The notes: a model not told the origin generated them from the letters alone. A stretch of 64,000 nt of DNA from Opitutaceae bacterium (GCA_014376585.1 JACMRG010000255.1:1-64000), one strand, 5' to 3'; positions 44,659-52,847 are shown, numbered from the stretch's first letter. Numbers and translations are program-made.

Positions 44659-45089
44659 GGCCCTACGATCCTCCCGTTTGCGATGAGCCGGTGGGTGGCG
44701 TCGCCGAGTGCCCGGAATTGCAGGAGGCGCTGGAAGCGGGCGATTTTCGCCCGGGTGGTGACACGTTTGTTGTCCCCGTCGATACCAGAGGCTGGGTGTT
44801 TGAAAAAGCCGAGGACATCGGGCGCTACCGGCTGCCGGGAAAACTCGAGTCGTATATGTATCGCGTGCAGCGCGTCACTCACCCGACTGATGCGAGCCGA
44901 CGTGAGCTGTGGCACGCGTTTGGCGAATATTGCTGGCGTGGGCGCACCGCGAGCGATGCGGATTATATCTTTCTCGACGGCGGCGGCTATTTCTCCAATC
45001 GCGCCGCAGCTTTATGGGCGATCCACCTATGGGTAGCCTACCTCTACAAGAAAGAGGCCACCGTCGGGAAAATCGCACATGGCGCTTAA
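44655..45089 (+). CDS. Unknown small protein inside the dnd operon
   Basis: A 144-residue protein (MRPYDPPVCDEPVGGVAECP) that overlaps dndD by 4 bases and the next gene by 11. The first half is acidic and contains TFVVPVDTRGWVFEKAEDIG. The second half has RELWHAFGEYCWRGR, SDADYIFLDGGGYFSNRAAA and an aromatic, partly hydrophobic end (LWAIHLWVAYLYKKE). It does not resemble DndE, DndB or any Dnd protein I know. Its tight coupling means it is probably made in step with DndD and DndE and may be a subunit or regulator. Confidence 0.85.
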   Translation: MRPYDPPVCDEPVGGVAECPELQEALEAGDFRPGGDTFVVPVDTRGWVFEKAEDIGRYRLPGKLESYMYRVQRVTHPTDASRRELWHAFGEYCWRGRTASDADYIFLDGGGYFSNRAAALWAIHLWVAYLYKKEATVGKIAHGA

Positions 45090-46572
45090 CACCAGCAAAG
45101 AAGCGGACGAGACCATCGAGAGCATCCACCCGAGAGTGGGCGCCGAGACCAAGGCCGTGCTGGGTCGCTCCGCTATCTGCCTCGCACTCGCCGAGGGTGT
45201 GCCAAGCGATTTCAAAGCGCCGGCCGCGCTGGGTAAAAGTCTGAGTTCCGACGCGCTCTTCGGCGAATTGGAGCCCGTCATCCGGGCTGCCCTCAATTTC
45301 CGAGCGGGCAAAACTCTCAGCGAGGCGCAACAGACCCACGAACTCCGCCGCCATTTCGAGTGGGGCTGCCAGCTCATGCGCCGCATCTGGGAAGATGAAG
45401 TCGGCCGCGATCAAGGTAAGTTCATTGTCGAACTCTTGCGCCGCTCGAAGATTTCCGGCGAAGCGCGCTCACCCGGCGCTGCGCCCACCTCGGCCGTTAA
45501 GTCCAAAGCCGTGGTGGAGACGGAGGTGAAGCTCAAGCTGCTCACCGATGCCGAGCCTTGGAGTCTCAACGGTCCCGGCACTAACAATGGGCTGCTGGTG
45601 GTGTCCGGCGCGCCGGGCTCGGGCAAAAGTCAGCTCGCGTTGGACATTCTCGCCCAGCTTTCCGGCCAGGGAGTGCGCTTCGTGTTCTTCGATCTCAAAG
45701 GAGAGCTGGAGGATGAGCCCAACAACGAGCGGCAACAGGCGACACGGAAAAAATTCCTGTCGCAGACCAACGCGAGCTACGTGCGTCTCATCCGCGACGA
45801 GTTGCCGATCAACCCGCTCTGGCGCGACAGCAGCGAGACGATCAACAACCAGTCGGCCTACGAAATCGCATCGTTGTTCAGCGCCTTCGTTCCGCAGTTG
45901 GGGGCAAAGCAGGTCGGCCAGTTGGTGGAGGCTTATCAGGCGATGGAGCGCCCCGATTTCACGAACTGGCTGGTGGAGTTGGAAAAACTGGGCGGCACCG
46001 GCGTGCATCGCGAGACGCTGAAACGCATCTGCGACGTGAATCTTTTCGCCACCGCCGAGACAGCCGTGCCGTTGGAGCAATGGTTGGCGCGCTCACTCGT
46101 CATCGACTTCAAGCAATTCGGCAACGACGACGTGACCAAGAGCCTCGCCGTCGCGCTGATCCTGAATCTGCTGATGAAACGCCTCAACACGCAGCTTTCT
46201 CCCAAAGACGGCGTGCAGCCACTGAAGATGGTGCTCTTCGTGGACGAGGCCCACCTCCTGCTCCCGAAAGAAGGCAAGATCGGCCTCCTGGGTTCGCTCG
46301 CGCGGCAGGGCCGGTCGTGGGGCTTTCCGGTGTGGCTCGCGTCGCAAGACGCCGACGCCTTCGAGACGAGTGGCGACAAGGCCGTGGATTTTGCCGAGCT
46401 GGCCGAGTGCGGCATCCACCTCACCCCGCAGACGCTCTCGCCTGCCGGCCAGAAACGCGTGCTGGGCGAAACGCTCCCGCGAGCCCTGAAAAAAGGCGAA
46501 GCCGCGGTGAAGATCGCGGGCACACTGAGTCTAGGGAAAGCGCGTCAGTATCACCGGGACGGAGGGATCTAA
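45079..46572 (+). CDS. dndE: DndE fused to a HerA-like ATPase (DndEi type)
   Basis: This 497-residue protein begins with a DndE-like region (residues 1-125: LNTSKEADETIESIHPRVGA, AVLGRSAICLALAEGVP, RRHFEWGCQLMRRIWEDE). DndE binds DNA in phosphorothioation. A linker leads to a P-loop ATPase with Walker A GAPGSGKS (177-184) and FFDLKGEL, then Walker B MVLFVDEAHLLL (384-395) and WLASQDADAFE, as in HerA/FtsK-type translocases. DndE joined to a helicase-like domain has been described as DndEi in Riemerella (from memory). It overlaps the preceding gene by 11 bases and ends the dnd operon proper. Confidence 0.85.
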   Translation: MALNTSKEADETIESIHPRVGAETKAVLGRSAICLALAEGVPSDFKAPAALGKSLSSDALFGELEPVIRAALNFRAGKTLSEAQQTHELRRHFEWGCQLMRRIWEDEVGRDQGKFIVELLRRSKISGEARSPGAAPTSAVKSKAVVETEVKLKLLTDAEPWSLNGPGTNNGLLVVSGAPGSGKSQLALDILAQLSGQGVRFVFFDLKGELEDEPNNERQQATRKKFLSQTNASYVRLIRDELPINPLWRDSSETINNQSAYEIASLFSAFVPQLGAKQVGQLVEAYQAMERPDFTNWLVELEKLGGTGVHRETLKRICDVNLFATAETAVPLEQWLARSLVIDFKQFGNDDVTKSLAVALILNLLMKRLNTQLSPKDGVQPLKMVLFVDEAHLLLPKEGKIGLLGSLARQGRSWGFPVWLASQDADAFETSGDKAVDFAELAECGIHLTPQTLSPAGQKRVLGETLPRALKKGEAAVKIAGTLSLGKARQYHRDGGI

Positions 46573-46590
46573 CGCCATCGTAATCACCCT

Positions 46591-47925
46591 ATGAGTGAAA
46601 CAACCATCAACGCCTCCCCTACAAAGGAGTTTTTTATCCATATGCTGACGCGTGATGTGCTCCTCACTCGCGCAATTATTGACTTGGTGGATAACTCGGT
46701 AGACGGCGCGAAGCGCCTGCGTCCGGATGGAAATTTCGGCGGCCTGAAGATTCTCATTCGAGTTTCGCCAGAAGAATTTAGAATCGAAGACAATTGTGGA
46801 GGTATTCCTGTTGGAATCGCCCGGGATTACGCATTCCGATTTGGAAGACCGAAAGATGCGCCAAATACGACTAGTTCGGTGGGCCAGTTTGGCGTAGGCA
46901 TGAAGCGCACATTTTTTAAGTTGGGGCGCTTTTTTCAGGTAGATTCCGCGACCGCAATAAGTCGGTTTGAGATGGATGTGAACGTTGACGATTGGCTCAA
47001 CCAAGGAGGGGAGACAGATTCTTGGCATTTTGAATTCAAGACTCTCGTGGAAAATACAGCGATGAATCCCGAAATTGTGGGCACGCGAATTGTGGTGAAT
47101 CAGCTTCTTGAAGAACCCCGAAATGCTTTTTCTAGAAACAGTTTCTTAAAAGAACTCGAAGATGGATTGTCTGAAGGACATGCGCTTGTTCTCGCCGCGG
47201 GTTTGGAGATTTCGCTAAATAGTGTTCATCTATCCAATCATCCGCTCGAGCTGCTCAGTTCGACCGAGATAGTGCCTGCTTATCTTGAGAAAAACTTTTA
47301 TGAGACAGACCCGTATCCTGCAAAAGTTCGGATATACGCCGGAATATCACGGCGTCAGAAAATGGACGGTGGTTGGTATGTGTTCTGCAATGGGAGAATG
47401 GTAGTGCGTGCAGACCAAACGCTCCTGACGGGGTGGGGTGAAGGTGAGGGTAAGACGATGCCAAAATACCATCCGGATTTCGCGTTTTTCCGGGGCTATG
47501 TTTTCTTTGATTGTGAAGACGCGTCAAAATTGCCTTGGACGACGACCAAAACGGGTGTCGATGCGGATTCATGGCTTTACCGAGCGGTTCGTGAAGATGT
47601 AATCCAGATTTCGAAGCCGGTGTTAAAATTCCTGAGAGACCTAGCTGCTGAACGTGCCGAAGTAGCCTCTGGTGATCGTAGCACATCGTCGCTCGAAAAA
47701 GCGGTGGAGCGTAGCGCAGACTGCGCAATCACGAAGATTGCGCCCGCCCTCACATTCGTTGGCCCACGCCCTCCTCAAATCACCGGGCCAAAAATGCAAA
47801 AGATTCAATACTCTAAGCCGGCCGATGAAGTGGATGAGGTAAAGGCAAGTTTGGGGGTGCGGAACTTTACGGAAGTAGGTCTCCGCACGTTCGAATACTA
47901 TCGGGACTACGAAATGGGACGCTGA
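46591..47925 (+). CDS. GHKL-type ATPase, probable defence component
   Basis: A 444-residue protein with a GHKL (Hsp90/MutL-type) fold at the N-terminus: IIDLVDNSVDGA (29-40), RIEDNCGGIP (64-73) and SVGQFGVGMKRTFFKLG (96-112) for the lid. The usual catalytic Glu of the first motif is Asp31 here. A second domain follows, with YPAKVRIYAGISRRQKMDGG and WYVFCNGRMVVRADQT, the layout of the S5-like domain of MutL-like proteins. The base composition is clearly AT-richer than the dnd genes, 18 bp upstream. The next gene starts inside its stop region (shared base at 47925). The function is not known to me. Confidence 0.78.
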   Translation: MSETTINASPTKEFFIHMLTRDVLLTRAIIDLVDNSVDGAKRLRPDGNFGGLKILIRVSPEEFRIEDNCGGIPVGIARDYAFRFGRPKDAPNTTSSVGQFGVGMKRTFFKLGRFFQVDSATAISRFEMDVNVDDWLNQGGETDSWHFEFKTLVENTAMNPEIVGTRIVVNQLLEEPRNAFSRNSFLKELEDGLSEGHALVLAAGLEISLNSVHLSNHPLELLSSTEIVPAYLEKNFYETDPYPAKVRIYAGISRRQKMDGGWYVFCNGRMVVRADQTLLTGWGEGEGKTMPKYHPDFAFFRGYVFFDCEDASKLPWTTTKTGVDADSWLYRAVREDVIQISKPVLKFLRDLAAERAEVASGDRSTSSLEKAVERSADCAITKIAPALTFVGPRPPQITGPKMQKIQYSKPADEVDEVKASLGVRNFTEVGLRTFEYYRDYEMGR

Positions 47926-48914
47926 TGGCTAGTTTTCGAGAAATTGACTACTCGGTCCGTCCGGCAAAATCGGTGGAACGAAAGATGATGGCCGAAGCAT
48001 TCCGGCGTTTGGAGTTGGGCTGGCCACTATCTTCTTATCGTTACGTCGGGATGGGATCTGTTTATTTCGCCGATTTTCAGCTCTTTCATCAGTCGCTCGG
48101 TATACATGAGATGGTGAGTATCGAACGGGAGAAACAGTATGAAACGCGCTTTGAATTTAACCGTCCCTTCCGCTGCGTGCAGATTGAATTTGGTGAGTCG
48201 TCGGATGTTCTCAACGCTATCACTTGGGACAAGCGTTCTATTGTTTGGCTGGATTACGACGGGCAACTCGATGCATCCGTGATCGCGGATCTTCAGACTG
48301 TGGTTCAGAAAGCCGCTTCAGGCAGCATGATTGTCGTCTCAGTCAACGCGGAATCTGACCGCCCTCCAGCAGACGTGACTGATCCTGAAATTAAGGACAA
48401 GTGGAGGCTCGCAGAGTTTGAGGCGAGAGTGGGCGCCATGTCCGTGCCTGCGGGTTTAAAAGGCGATGAGTTGCGGGGAAAGTTACTTGCCGGCGTTTGT
48501 TGGCGGGTTCTCACAGCCAAGGTATCTGAGCAATTGGCCAAACGGAATGGCCGTCCAGATGTGCGATCAGACACTGCGTTCGCGGATCAAGTTTTCCATT
48601 TTCGCTATGCGGATGGAGCGTCGATGCTAACGGTGGGTTGGTTGATTTACTCCCACGAAGATCAACACCTCGCTCAGCGTTGTAATATGAAAGGATCTGT
48701 CTTCAGAGACGGAAATACATCGCTCTCGATCGAGGCGCCGAAACTAACGCCGAAAGAAATCCGGCATCTCAACGCTGAGTTACCGGATGGACCGCCAGTC
48801 GCAGCGGATACGCTTGTTCGCGTCAGAGAAAAGACAGGTATTATGGAGGCAGATCTTAACAAGTTTGCTTCAGTCTACCGCTATTACCCGCAATACGGCG
48901 AAATAGTTTTGTAA
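47925..48914 (+). CDS. Methyltransferase-fold protein, partner of the GHKL ATPase
   Basis: A 329-residue protein (MASFREIDYSVRPAKSVERK). It has a Rossmann-like core: RYVGMGSVYFADF (39-51) like a SAM motif I, MVSIEREKQYETRF (63-76) for the second strand and acidic residue, and SIVWLDYDGQLD (105-116) in the motif IV position. The N-terminal YS.RPAK..ERKMM.EAF helix and the C-terminal NKFASVYRYYPQYGEI look family-specific. Whether it methylates anything is not clear. It shares low GC and a one-base junction with the GHKL gene, so the two form one module. It lies at the end of the island. Confidence 0.72.
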   Translation: MASFREIDYSVRPAKSVERKMMAEAFRRLELGWPLSSYRYVGMGSVYFADFQLFHQSLGIHEMVSIEREKQYETRFEFNRPFRCVQIEFGESSDVLNAITWDKRSIVWLDYDGQLDASVIADLQTVVQKAASGSMIVVSVNAESDRPPADVTDPEIKDKWRLAEFEARVGAMSVPAGLKGDELRGKLLAGVCWRVLTAKVSEQLAKRNGRPDVRSDTAFADQVFHFRYADGASMLTVGWLIYSHEDQHLAQRCNMKGSVFRDGNTSLSIEAPKLTPKEIRHLNAELPDGPPVAADTLVRVREKTGIMEADLNKFASVYRYYPQYGEIVL

Positions 48915-48926
48915 CTTTGAACCCGA

Positions 48927-49130
48927 TCACGCCGCGTGCGAAGCCAGACTCCGCACGCTTAAAATCTCATCCCGGCGGAGCGATTCCAGATGCGACTCGG
49001 GCAATGTGAGCACGGCGAGGGTTTCGCCGATGGCGTTAAATACTTCGACCGAATAGCCGGGTTCGATGGTTGGAGCCGGAGCGGCGTGATGCTCGCCCTT
49101 GGTGGCCACGGCACCCCGACGGATACTCAC
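48927..49130 (-). pseudogene. Probable DUF4926-like small protein, 5'-truncated
   Basis: The frame encodes IEPGYSVEVFNAIGETLAVL, TLPESHLESLRRDEILSVRS, which matches the second half of short DUF4926-type proteins (EVEF...G.T.A..TLP...L). The usual first 20 residues are missing and the available start is unconvincing, so it is probably a fragment left at the island edge. Confidence 0.45.
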
Positions 49131-49148
49131 CGGGCAACGATCGCCCGC

Positions 49149-49183
49149 TTGACGCAGCGGACTAAGCGGACTAACTCCGGGCG
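49149..49183 (+). promoter_or_regulatory. Candidate promoter of the Phd/VapC pair with tandem repeat
   Basis: TTGACG (49149-49154), a 17-bp spacer and TAACTC (49172-49177) precede the ATG by 6 bp. The spacer contains two tandem copies of GCGGACTAA (49157-49174), possibly the repressor site. The spacing to the start equals that of the pair at 34907. Confidence 0.4.
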
Positions 49184-49417
49184 ATGAAATCGGTCAACGT
49201 CCACGAGGCCAAGACGCAGTTTTCCGGTATGCTCGCGGAGATCGAGGCCACGCGCACCAGTTTCGTGATCTGCCGGAACGGCGAGCCGGTCGCCGACCTC
49301 GTGCCACACCGTCGCAAAGTTTCCATGTCGCCCGACCCCAAGCTCGGGGCCTTCAAAATCGGCTACGATGCGACCGAGGAACTCGGCGAGAGCGAGTGGC
49401 CCGCCGACGCGCGATGA
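49184..49417 (+). CDS. Phd/YefM-type antitoxin
   Basis: A 77-residue protein (MKSVNVHEAKTQFSGMLAEI) with the Phd N-terminal fold: NVHEAKTQFS.ML, then VICRNGEPVADLVPHRR. The tail (ATEELGESEWPADAR) would wrap the toxin. It overlaps the PIN toxin by four bases (49414-49417). It should repress its own promoter and neutralise the toxin. Confidence 0.88.
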   Translation: MKSVNVHEAKTQFSGMLAEIEATRTSFVICRNGEPVADLVPHRRKVSMSPDPKLGAFKIGYDATEELGESEWPADAR

Positions 49418-49791
49418 TCCTCGATACCTGCGCGCTGCTGTTTCTCGCCAATGGCGACCGGAGACTCACGGCGACTACGCGCGCGCGGCTGGGCACGCTG
49501 CCGGTGCGCTGGTTCTGCGCCATCAGCACCTTTGAAATCGCGCTCAAACAGGCCGATGGAAAATTGCCGCTGCCGTCTGCCGCCCAGACGTGGATGGAGG
49601 AAGTGGCGGAGCGGTATGCCTTGACCGAAGTGGTCGTTGATTCGGCGCTGTGCGCCGCCGCCGTCGCCCTGCCGATGCATCACCGAGACCCGTGCGACCG
49701 CTTCATCATCGCGGCGGCCCTGCGCCTCGCCGTGCCGGTCGTGACCATCGATCAAAAGTTTGCCGCCTACGGGGTGACGGTTGTGGCCTGA
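49414..49791 (+). CDS. VapC-type PIN-domain toxin
   Basis: A 125-residue PIN protein (MILDTCALLFLANGDRRLTA). Asp in LDTCALLF, Glu in FCAISTFEIALKQADG, and Asp in HHRDPCDRFIIAAALRL and TIDQKF form the usual acidic site. It is translationally coupled to the Phd antitoxin. Its last codons run up to a second, decayed pair on the opposite strand. Confidence 0.88.
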   Translation: MILDTCALLFLANGDRRLTATTRARLGTLPVRWFCAISTFEIALKQADGKLPLPSAAQTWMEEVAERYALTEVVVDSALCAAAVALPMHHRDPCDRFIIAAALRLAVPVVTIDQKFAAYGVTVVA

Positions 49792-50173
49792 GTAAGGCGA
49801 AGGGTGCCGGTCTGGTCGGCCGCAACATTTCCGCCGTAGCCCAAAGATTGTGGGCGTCCAGCCGATCAACGGCGGCGGCGAGTGGCCCGGCATCAAGTAT
49901 TATGATCGGCGAGGATGCGGGCACGGATGATTTCGCGTGGCGTGCGCGGGTCGCGGGGCAGGGCGATCGAACCAAAGACGTGTTCTAGCCCGGCGAACGG
50001 ATTGCCCGGGACCGCCTTGATGCCGTGCGTGAACGTTTTCTTCGTCACGCGGCGGCGAACGACTTTCTGGGGCCTGACTGATGTCACGGTTGGCGTGGAG
50101 TGAACAGTGCTGGTGCCGGTTGTTGTGACAAGCCGACAAGCACGGAAGTTTGGCCGCACTGCGCCGACGTATT
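49792..50173 (-). pseudogene. Remnant of a second toxin-antitoxin pair
   Basis: On the minus strand, 49915 down to about 49800 encodes IIILDAGPLAAAVDRLDAHN and LWATAEML, the start of a PIN toxin (LDAGPL..A..D..D.HH.WA). It then breaks off, and no ATG is present where the start should be. Upstream on the same strand (about 50130 to 49893), a frame ends NPFAGLEHVFGSIALPRDPR, TPREIIRARILADHNT, like an antitoxin tail overlapping the toxin start. The remaining space to nifS shows nothing else. Confidence 0.5.
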
Positions 50174-51304
50174 TTAGCGATGCAAGCGCCCGACGGCAGC
50201 AACTACAGAGCACACAGCGGCTGTGACGTCGGCCGCCGTGTTTTCTCGTCCGAGCGAAAACCGCACCATCTGGCGCGAGGCGGTGCCATCGGGCTTCATC
50301 GCGCGGACGACGTGGGAGGGTTCGTCGGAATCCGCGAGACACGCTGAGCCGGCGGAGGCACAGATGCCGGCTTGGTCGAGTAGCAGGAGCAACGCTTCGG
50401 ATTCGATGCCGGGGAAGGTGAGGTTGGTCGTGTTGGGCAGGCGCTGCGTGGCGTGGCCGTTGCGCTCGGCGTGGGGGATGCGGGCGAGAAGTTCGGTTTC
50501 GAGGCGGTCTCGGAGCGGTTGGACGGTCGTGGCGTAGCCGGGCAGTTCGGCGCGGGCGAGCGCGGCGGCGTGGCCGAGGCCGGCGATACCGGCGACGTTT
50601 TCGGTGCCGCCGCGACGTCCGCGTTCCTGATGACCACCGTGGAGATAGGCCGTGAACGGCGCGGTCTTGCGCACGAAGAGCGCGCCCACGCCTTTCGGGC
50701 CGCCCAGCTTGTGCGCGCTCAACGACAGGTAGTCGATGGGCAGGGTTTTCAGGTTGATAGGGAGTTTGCCGACGGCCTGCACGGCGTCGCAGTGAAACCG
50801 CACGCCGCGCTGCTGGCAGAGCGCGGCGATGGCTGCGACCGGGAAGAGCACGCCCGTCTCGTTATTTGCCCACATGAGCGAGACGACGGCGGTGTCAGGA
50901 GTGAGGGCGGCTTCGAGGGCGGCGATGTCGAGCAGGCCCTCGCGATCCACGGGCAGGCGCGTGACGCGGTAGCCGTGTTTTTCGAGGAAGATGGTGTGAG
51001 TGAGCACAGCCGAGTGCTCGACGGCGGAGGTGATGATGTGACGCTTGGCGGGGTCGGCGGAGAGCGCGGCGTAAAGGGCCGTGTTGTTGCTCTCGGTCGC
51101 GCTGCCGGTGAAGACGACTTCACGGCCGGAAGCACCGATCAGCGCGGCGACGTGGCCGCGGGCCTCCTCGATCACGCCCTTGAGCTGCGAACCAAACGCG
51201 TAGCTGCTGCTAGGGTTGCCCCAGCGCTCCGTGAGAAATGGGCGCATGACCTCGAACACTTCCGGGCGAAGCGGCGTGGTGGCATTGTGGTCGAGGTAGA
51301 TCAT
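50174..51304 (-). CDS. Cysteine desulfurase, NifS/DndA-like
   Basis: This 376-residue PLP enzyme takes sulfur from cysteine as a persulfide. MIYLDHNATTPLRPEVFEVM opens the protein. TGSATESNNTALYAA binds PLP and LSAHKLGGPKGVGA holds the PLP lysine (Lys199). The persulfide cysteine is Cys322 in GICASAGSACLADSDEPSH. The short, non-extended active-site loop fits the NifS/IscS group, which also includes DndA. It may serve iron-sulfur assembly in general. Since it lies 1.3 kb from the dnd island, which lacks its own dndA, it could also supply sulfur to DndC. No iscU or other isc gene is next to it. Confidence 0.9.
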   Translation of the reverse strand: MIYLDHNATTPLRPEVFEVMRPFLTERWGNPSSSYAFGSQLKGVIEEARGHVAALIGASGREVVFTGSATESNNTALYAALSADPAKRHIITSAVEHSAVLTHTIFLEKHGYRVTRLPVDREGLLDIAALEAALTPDTAVVSLMWANNETGVLFPVAAIAALCQQRGVRFHCDAVQAVGKLPINLKTLPIDYLSLSAHKLGGPKGVGALFVRKTAPFTAYLHGGHQERGRRGGTENVAGIAGLGHAAALARAELPGYATTVQPLRDRLETELLARIPHAERNGHATQRLPNTTNLTFPGIESEALLLLLDQAGICASAGSACLADSDEPSHVVRAMKPDGTASRQMVRFSLGRENTAADVTAAVCSVVAAVGRLHR

Positions 51305-51317
51305 GCGTGGTGACGGA

Positions 51318-51690
51318 TCAGTGCCCCGCCGGTGGCGTGCCGCCGGGTTTGAAGGCGGTGGCGAACCACACGGCGAGCAAGCTCACGCCGAAGCTCACGC
51401 CGTAGTTCCAAGTGAGTTTTTCCTTCAGCACGAGCCACGCGAAGAGCGCGAAGACGGCGAGGGTGATGGCTTCTTGGATGATTTTTAACCGATAACCGGT
51501 GAACTGGCCGGTCATGTAACCGCGGCGGTTGGCCGGGACCATCAGGCAATACTCGAAAAATGCGATCGCGCACGACACGAGGATCACGGAGGAGACGGAT
51601 TTGCCCGCGAAGAACTTGAGCTTCAGGTGCCCCTACCACGCGAGCGGGCATGAAAATGTTGGAGTAGACGAGCGGGAGGATGGTCTTCAT
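51318..51690 (-). pseudogene. Broken DUF486 (DMT-family) membrane protein
   Basis: The frame starts MKTILPLVYSNIFMPAR at 51690, as this family does. It then loses frame near 51640, and the neighbouring frame reads W-stop-GHLKLKFFAGKSVSSVIL, where the stop replaces the expected Tyr of WYGHLKF. It then continues correctly with FFEYCLMVPANRRGY, YRLKIIQEAITLAVFALFAW and WNYGVSFGVSLLAVWF to the end. One frameshift and one nonsense change are present. The family are small four-helix membrane proteins of unknown transport role. Confidence 0.7.
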
Positions 51691-51724
51691 GGACGGAAGA
51701 AAAGCGGGGAGAGGTTCAGATGAG

Positions 51725-51747
51725 TTTGTCACTTAATAGGTGACAAA
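51725..51747. promoter_or_regulatory. Inverted repeat TTTGTCAC-N7-GTGACAAA
   Basis: A perfect 8-bp inverted repeat with a 7-base centre (TTAATAG) lies between the epimerase end and the broken DUF486 gene start. No T-run follows in the leftward direction. It looks more like a repressor operator than a terminator, and would sit upstream of the leftward DUF486 gene. Confidence 0.5.
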
Positions 51748-51771
51748 TTCTTCGACGCGTATGGGCGGGAA

Positions 51772-52746
51772 TCAGAGTTTATAGTAGCTCTTGAACCAAT
51801 CGACGAAGCGGCGCAGGCCCTCTTCGAGCGGGACCCTTGGCGTGTAGCCAAGGGCGGCCTGCACGCGGGTCAGGTCGGCGCAGGTTTCCAACATGTCACC
51901 GGTTTGCGGCGGGAGGAGTTCGATCTGCGCGGGACGGCCGATGAGTTGCTCCAACATCTTCACGAAGAGCAGCGTCTCAACGGGGCGGTTGTGGCCTAGG
52001 TTGAAAATCCGCGCGGGAGGCACGGGCGCTTTGGCGGGCGGGTAGAGTAGGGCGCGCACGATGCCGTCCACGATATCGTCCACGTAGGTAAAATCGCGGA
52101 GGTTTTTACCGTCGTTGAAGAGTTTCAGCGGCTTCCCCTCGCGGAGCGCGCGGGCGAAGAGTGTCGGGGCCATGTCGGGCCGGCCCCAAGGGCCATAGAC
52201 GGTGAAGAAGCGCAGGCCGGTGACATTGAGGCCATGCGTGCGCGCGTAGCTATGCGCGAGGAGTTCGTTGGCCTTTTTTGTGGCACCGTAGAACGACGTG
52301 GGTTGATCGGTATCGGCATCTTCGCGAAACGGCGACGTCGCGCCGGCGCCGTAAACGCTGCTGCTAGAAGCGTAAACGAGGTGCTTGGGGCGCGTGCGGC
52401 GGCAGGCTTCGAGCACGCTGGCGAAGCCCACGAGGTTGCTGTGGGTGTAGGCGCCGGGATTTTCGAGGCTGTAGCGCACCCCCGGCTGCGCGCCGAGATG
52501 GACGACGTAGTCGGGCTTAAAGTGCGCGACGAGCGCGGCAAATTTGTCGGCTTCGGCAAAGTCGGCCTGGATAAAACGAAATTTATCGAGCGGTGCGAGT
52601 TGCTCGAGCCGGGCGCGCTTGAGATCGACGTCGTAGTAGTCGGAGAGGTTGTCCACGCCGAGCACTTCGCAGCGTTTCGTCCCCGCGAGCCGTCGCGCGA
52701 CATGGTAACCGATGAAGCCGGCGGCGCCGGTCACGAGGACTTTCAT
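51772..52746 (-). CDS. UDP-glucuronate 4-epimerase-type SDR enzyme
   Basis: A 324-residue extended SDR protein. The NAD-binding MKVLVTGAAGFIGYHVARRL is followed by VDNLSDYYDVDLKRARLEQL, VHLGAQPGVRYSLENP and YASSSSVYGA, with catalytic YGATKKANE. LRFFTVYGPWGRPDMAP and FTYVDDIVDGIVRAL complete it. The SDYYD..LK.ARL and GVRYS..NP.AY motifs match UDP-glucuronate 4-epimerases, giving UDP-galacturonate for surface polysaccharide. A UDP-sugar epimerase with another specificity cannot be excluded. It stands alone here. Confidence 0.88.
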   Translation of the reverse strand: MKVLVTGAAGFIGYHVARRLAGTKRCEVLGVDNLSDYYDVDLKRARLEQLAPLDKFRFIQADFAEADKFAALVAHFKPDYVVHLGAQPGVRYSLENPGAYTHSNLVGFASVLEACRRTRPKHLVYASSSSVYGAGATSPFREDADTDQPTSFYGATKKANELLAHSYARTHGLNVTGLRFFTVYGPWGRPDMAPTLFARALREGKPLKLFNDGKNLRDFTYVDDIVDGIVRALLYPPAKAPVPPARIFNLGHNRPVETLLFVKMLEQLIGRPAQIELLPPQTGDMLETCADLTRVQAALGYTPRVPLEEGLRRFVDWFKSYYKL

Positions 52747-52847
52747 TCGGTGCGTGATAGGCGAGCGTCTCGGACGCGGCTAGCGGAAAGTTTTTGCGTG
52801 GCGAACCCGGGACCGCACGCTTGCGCCGTCCTTCCGTTCCCTTCGCC

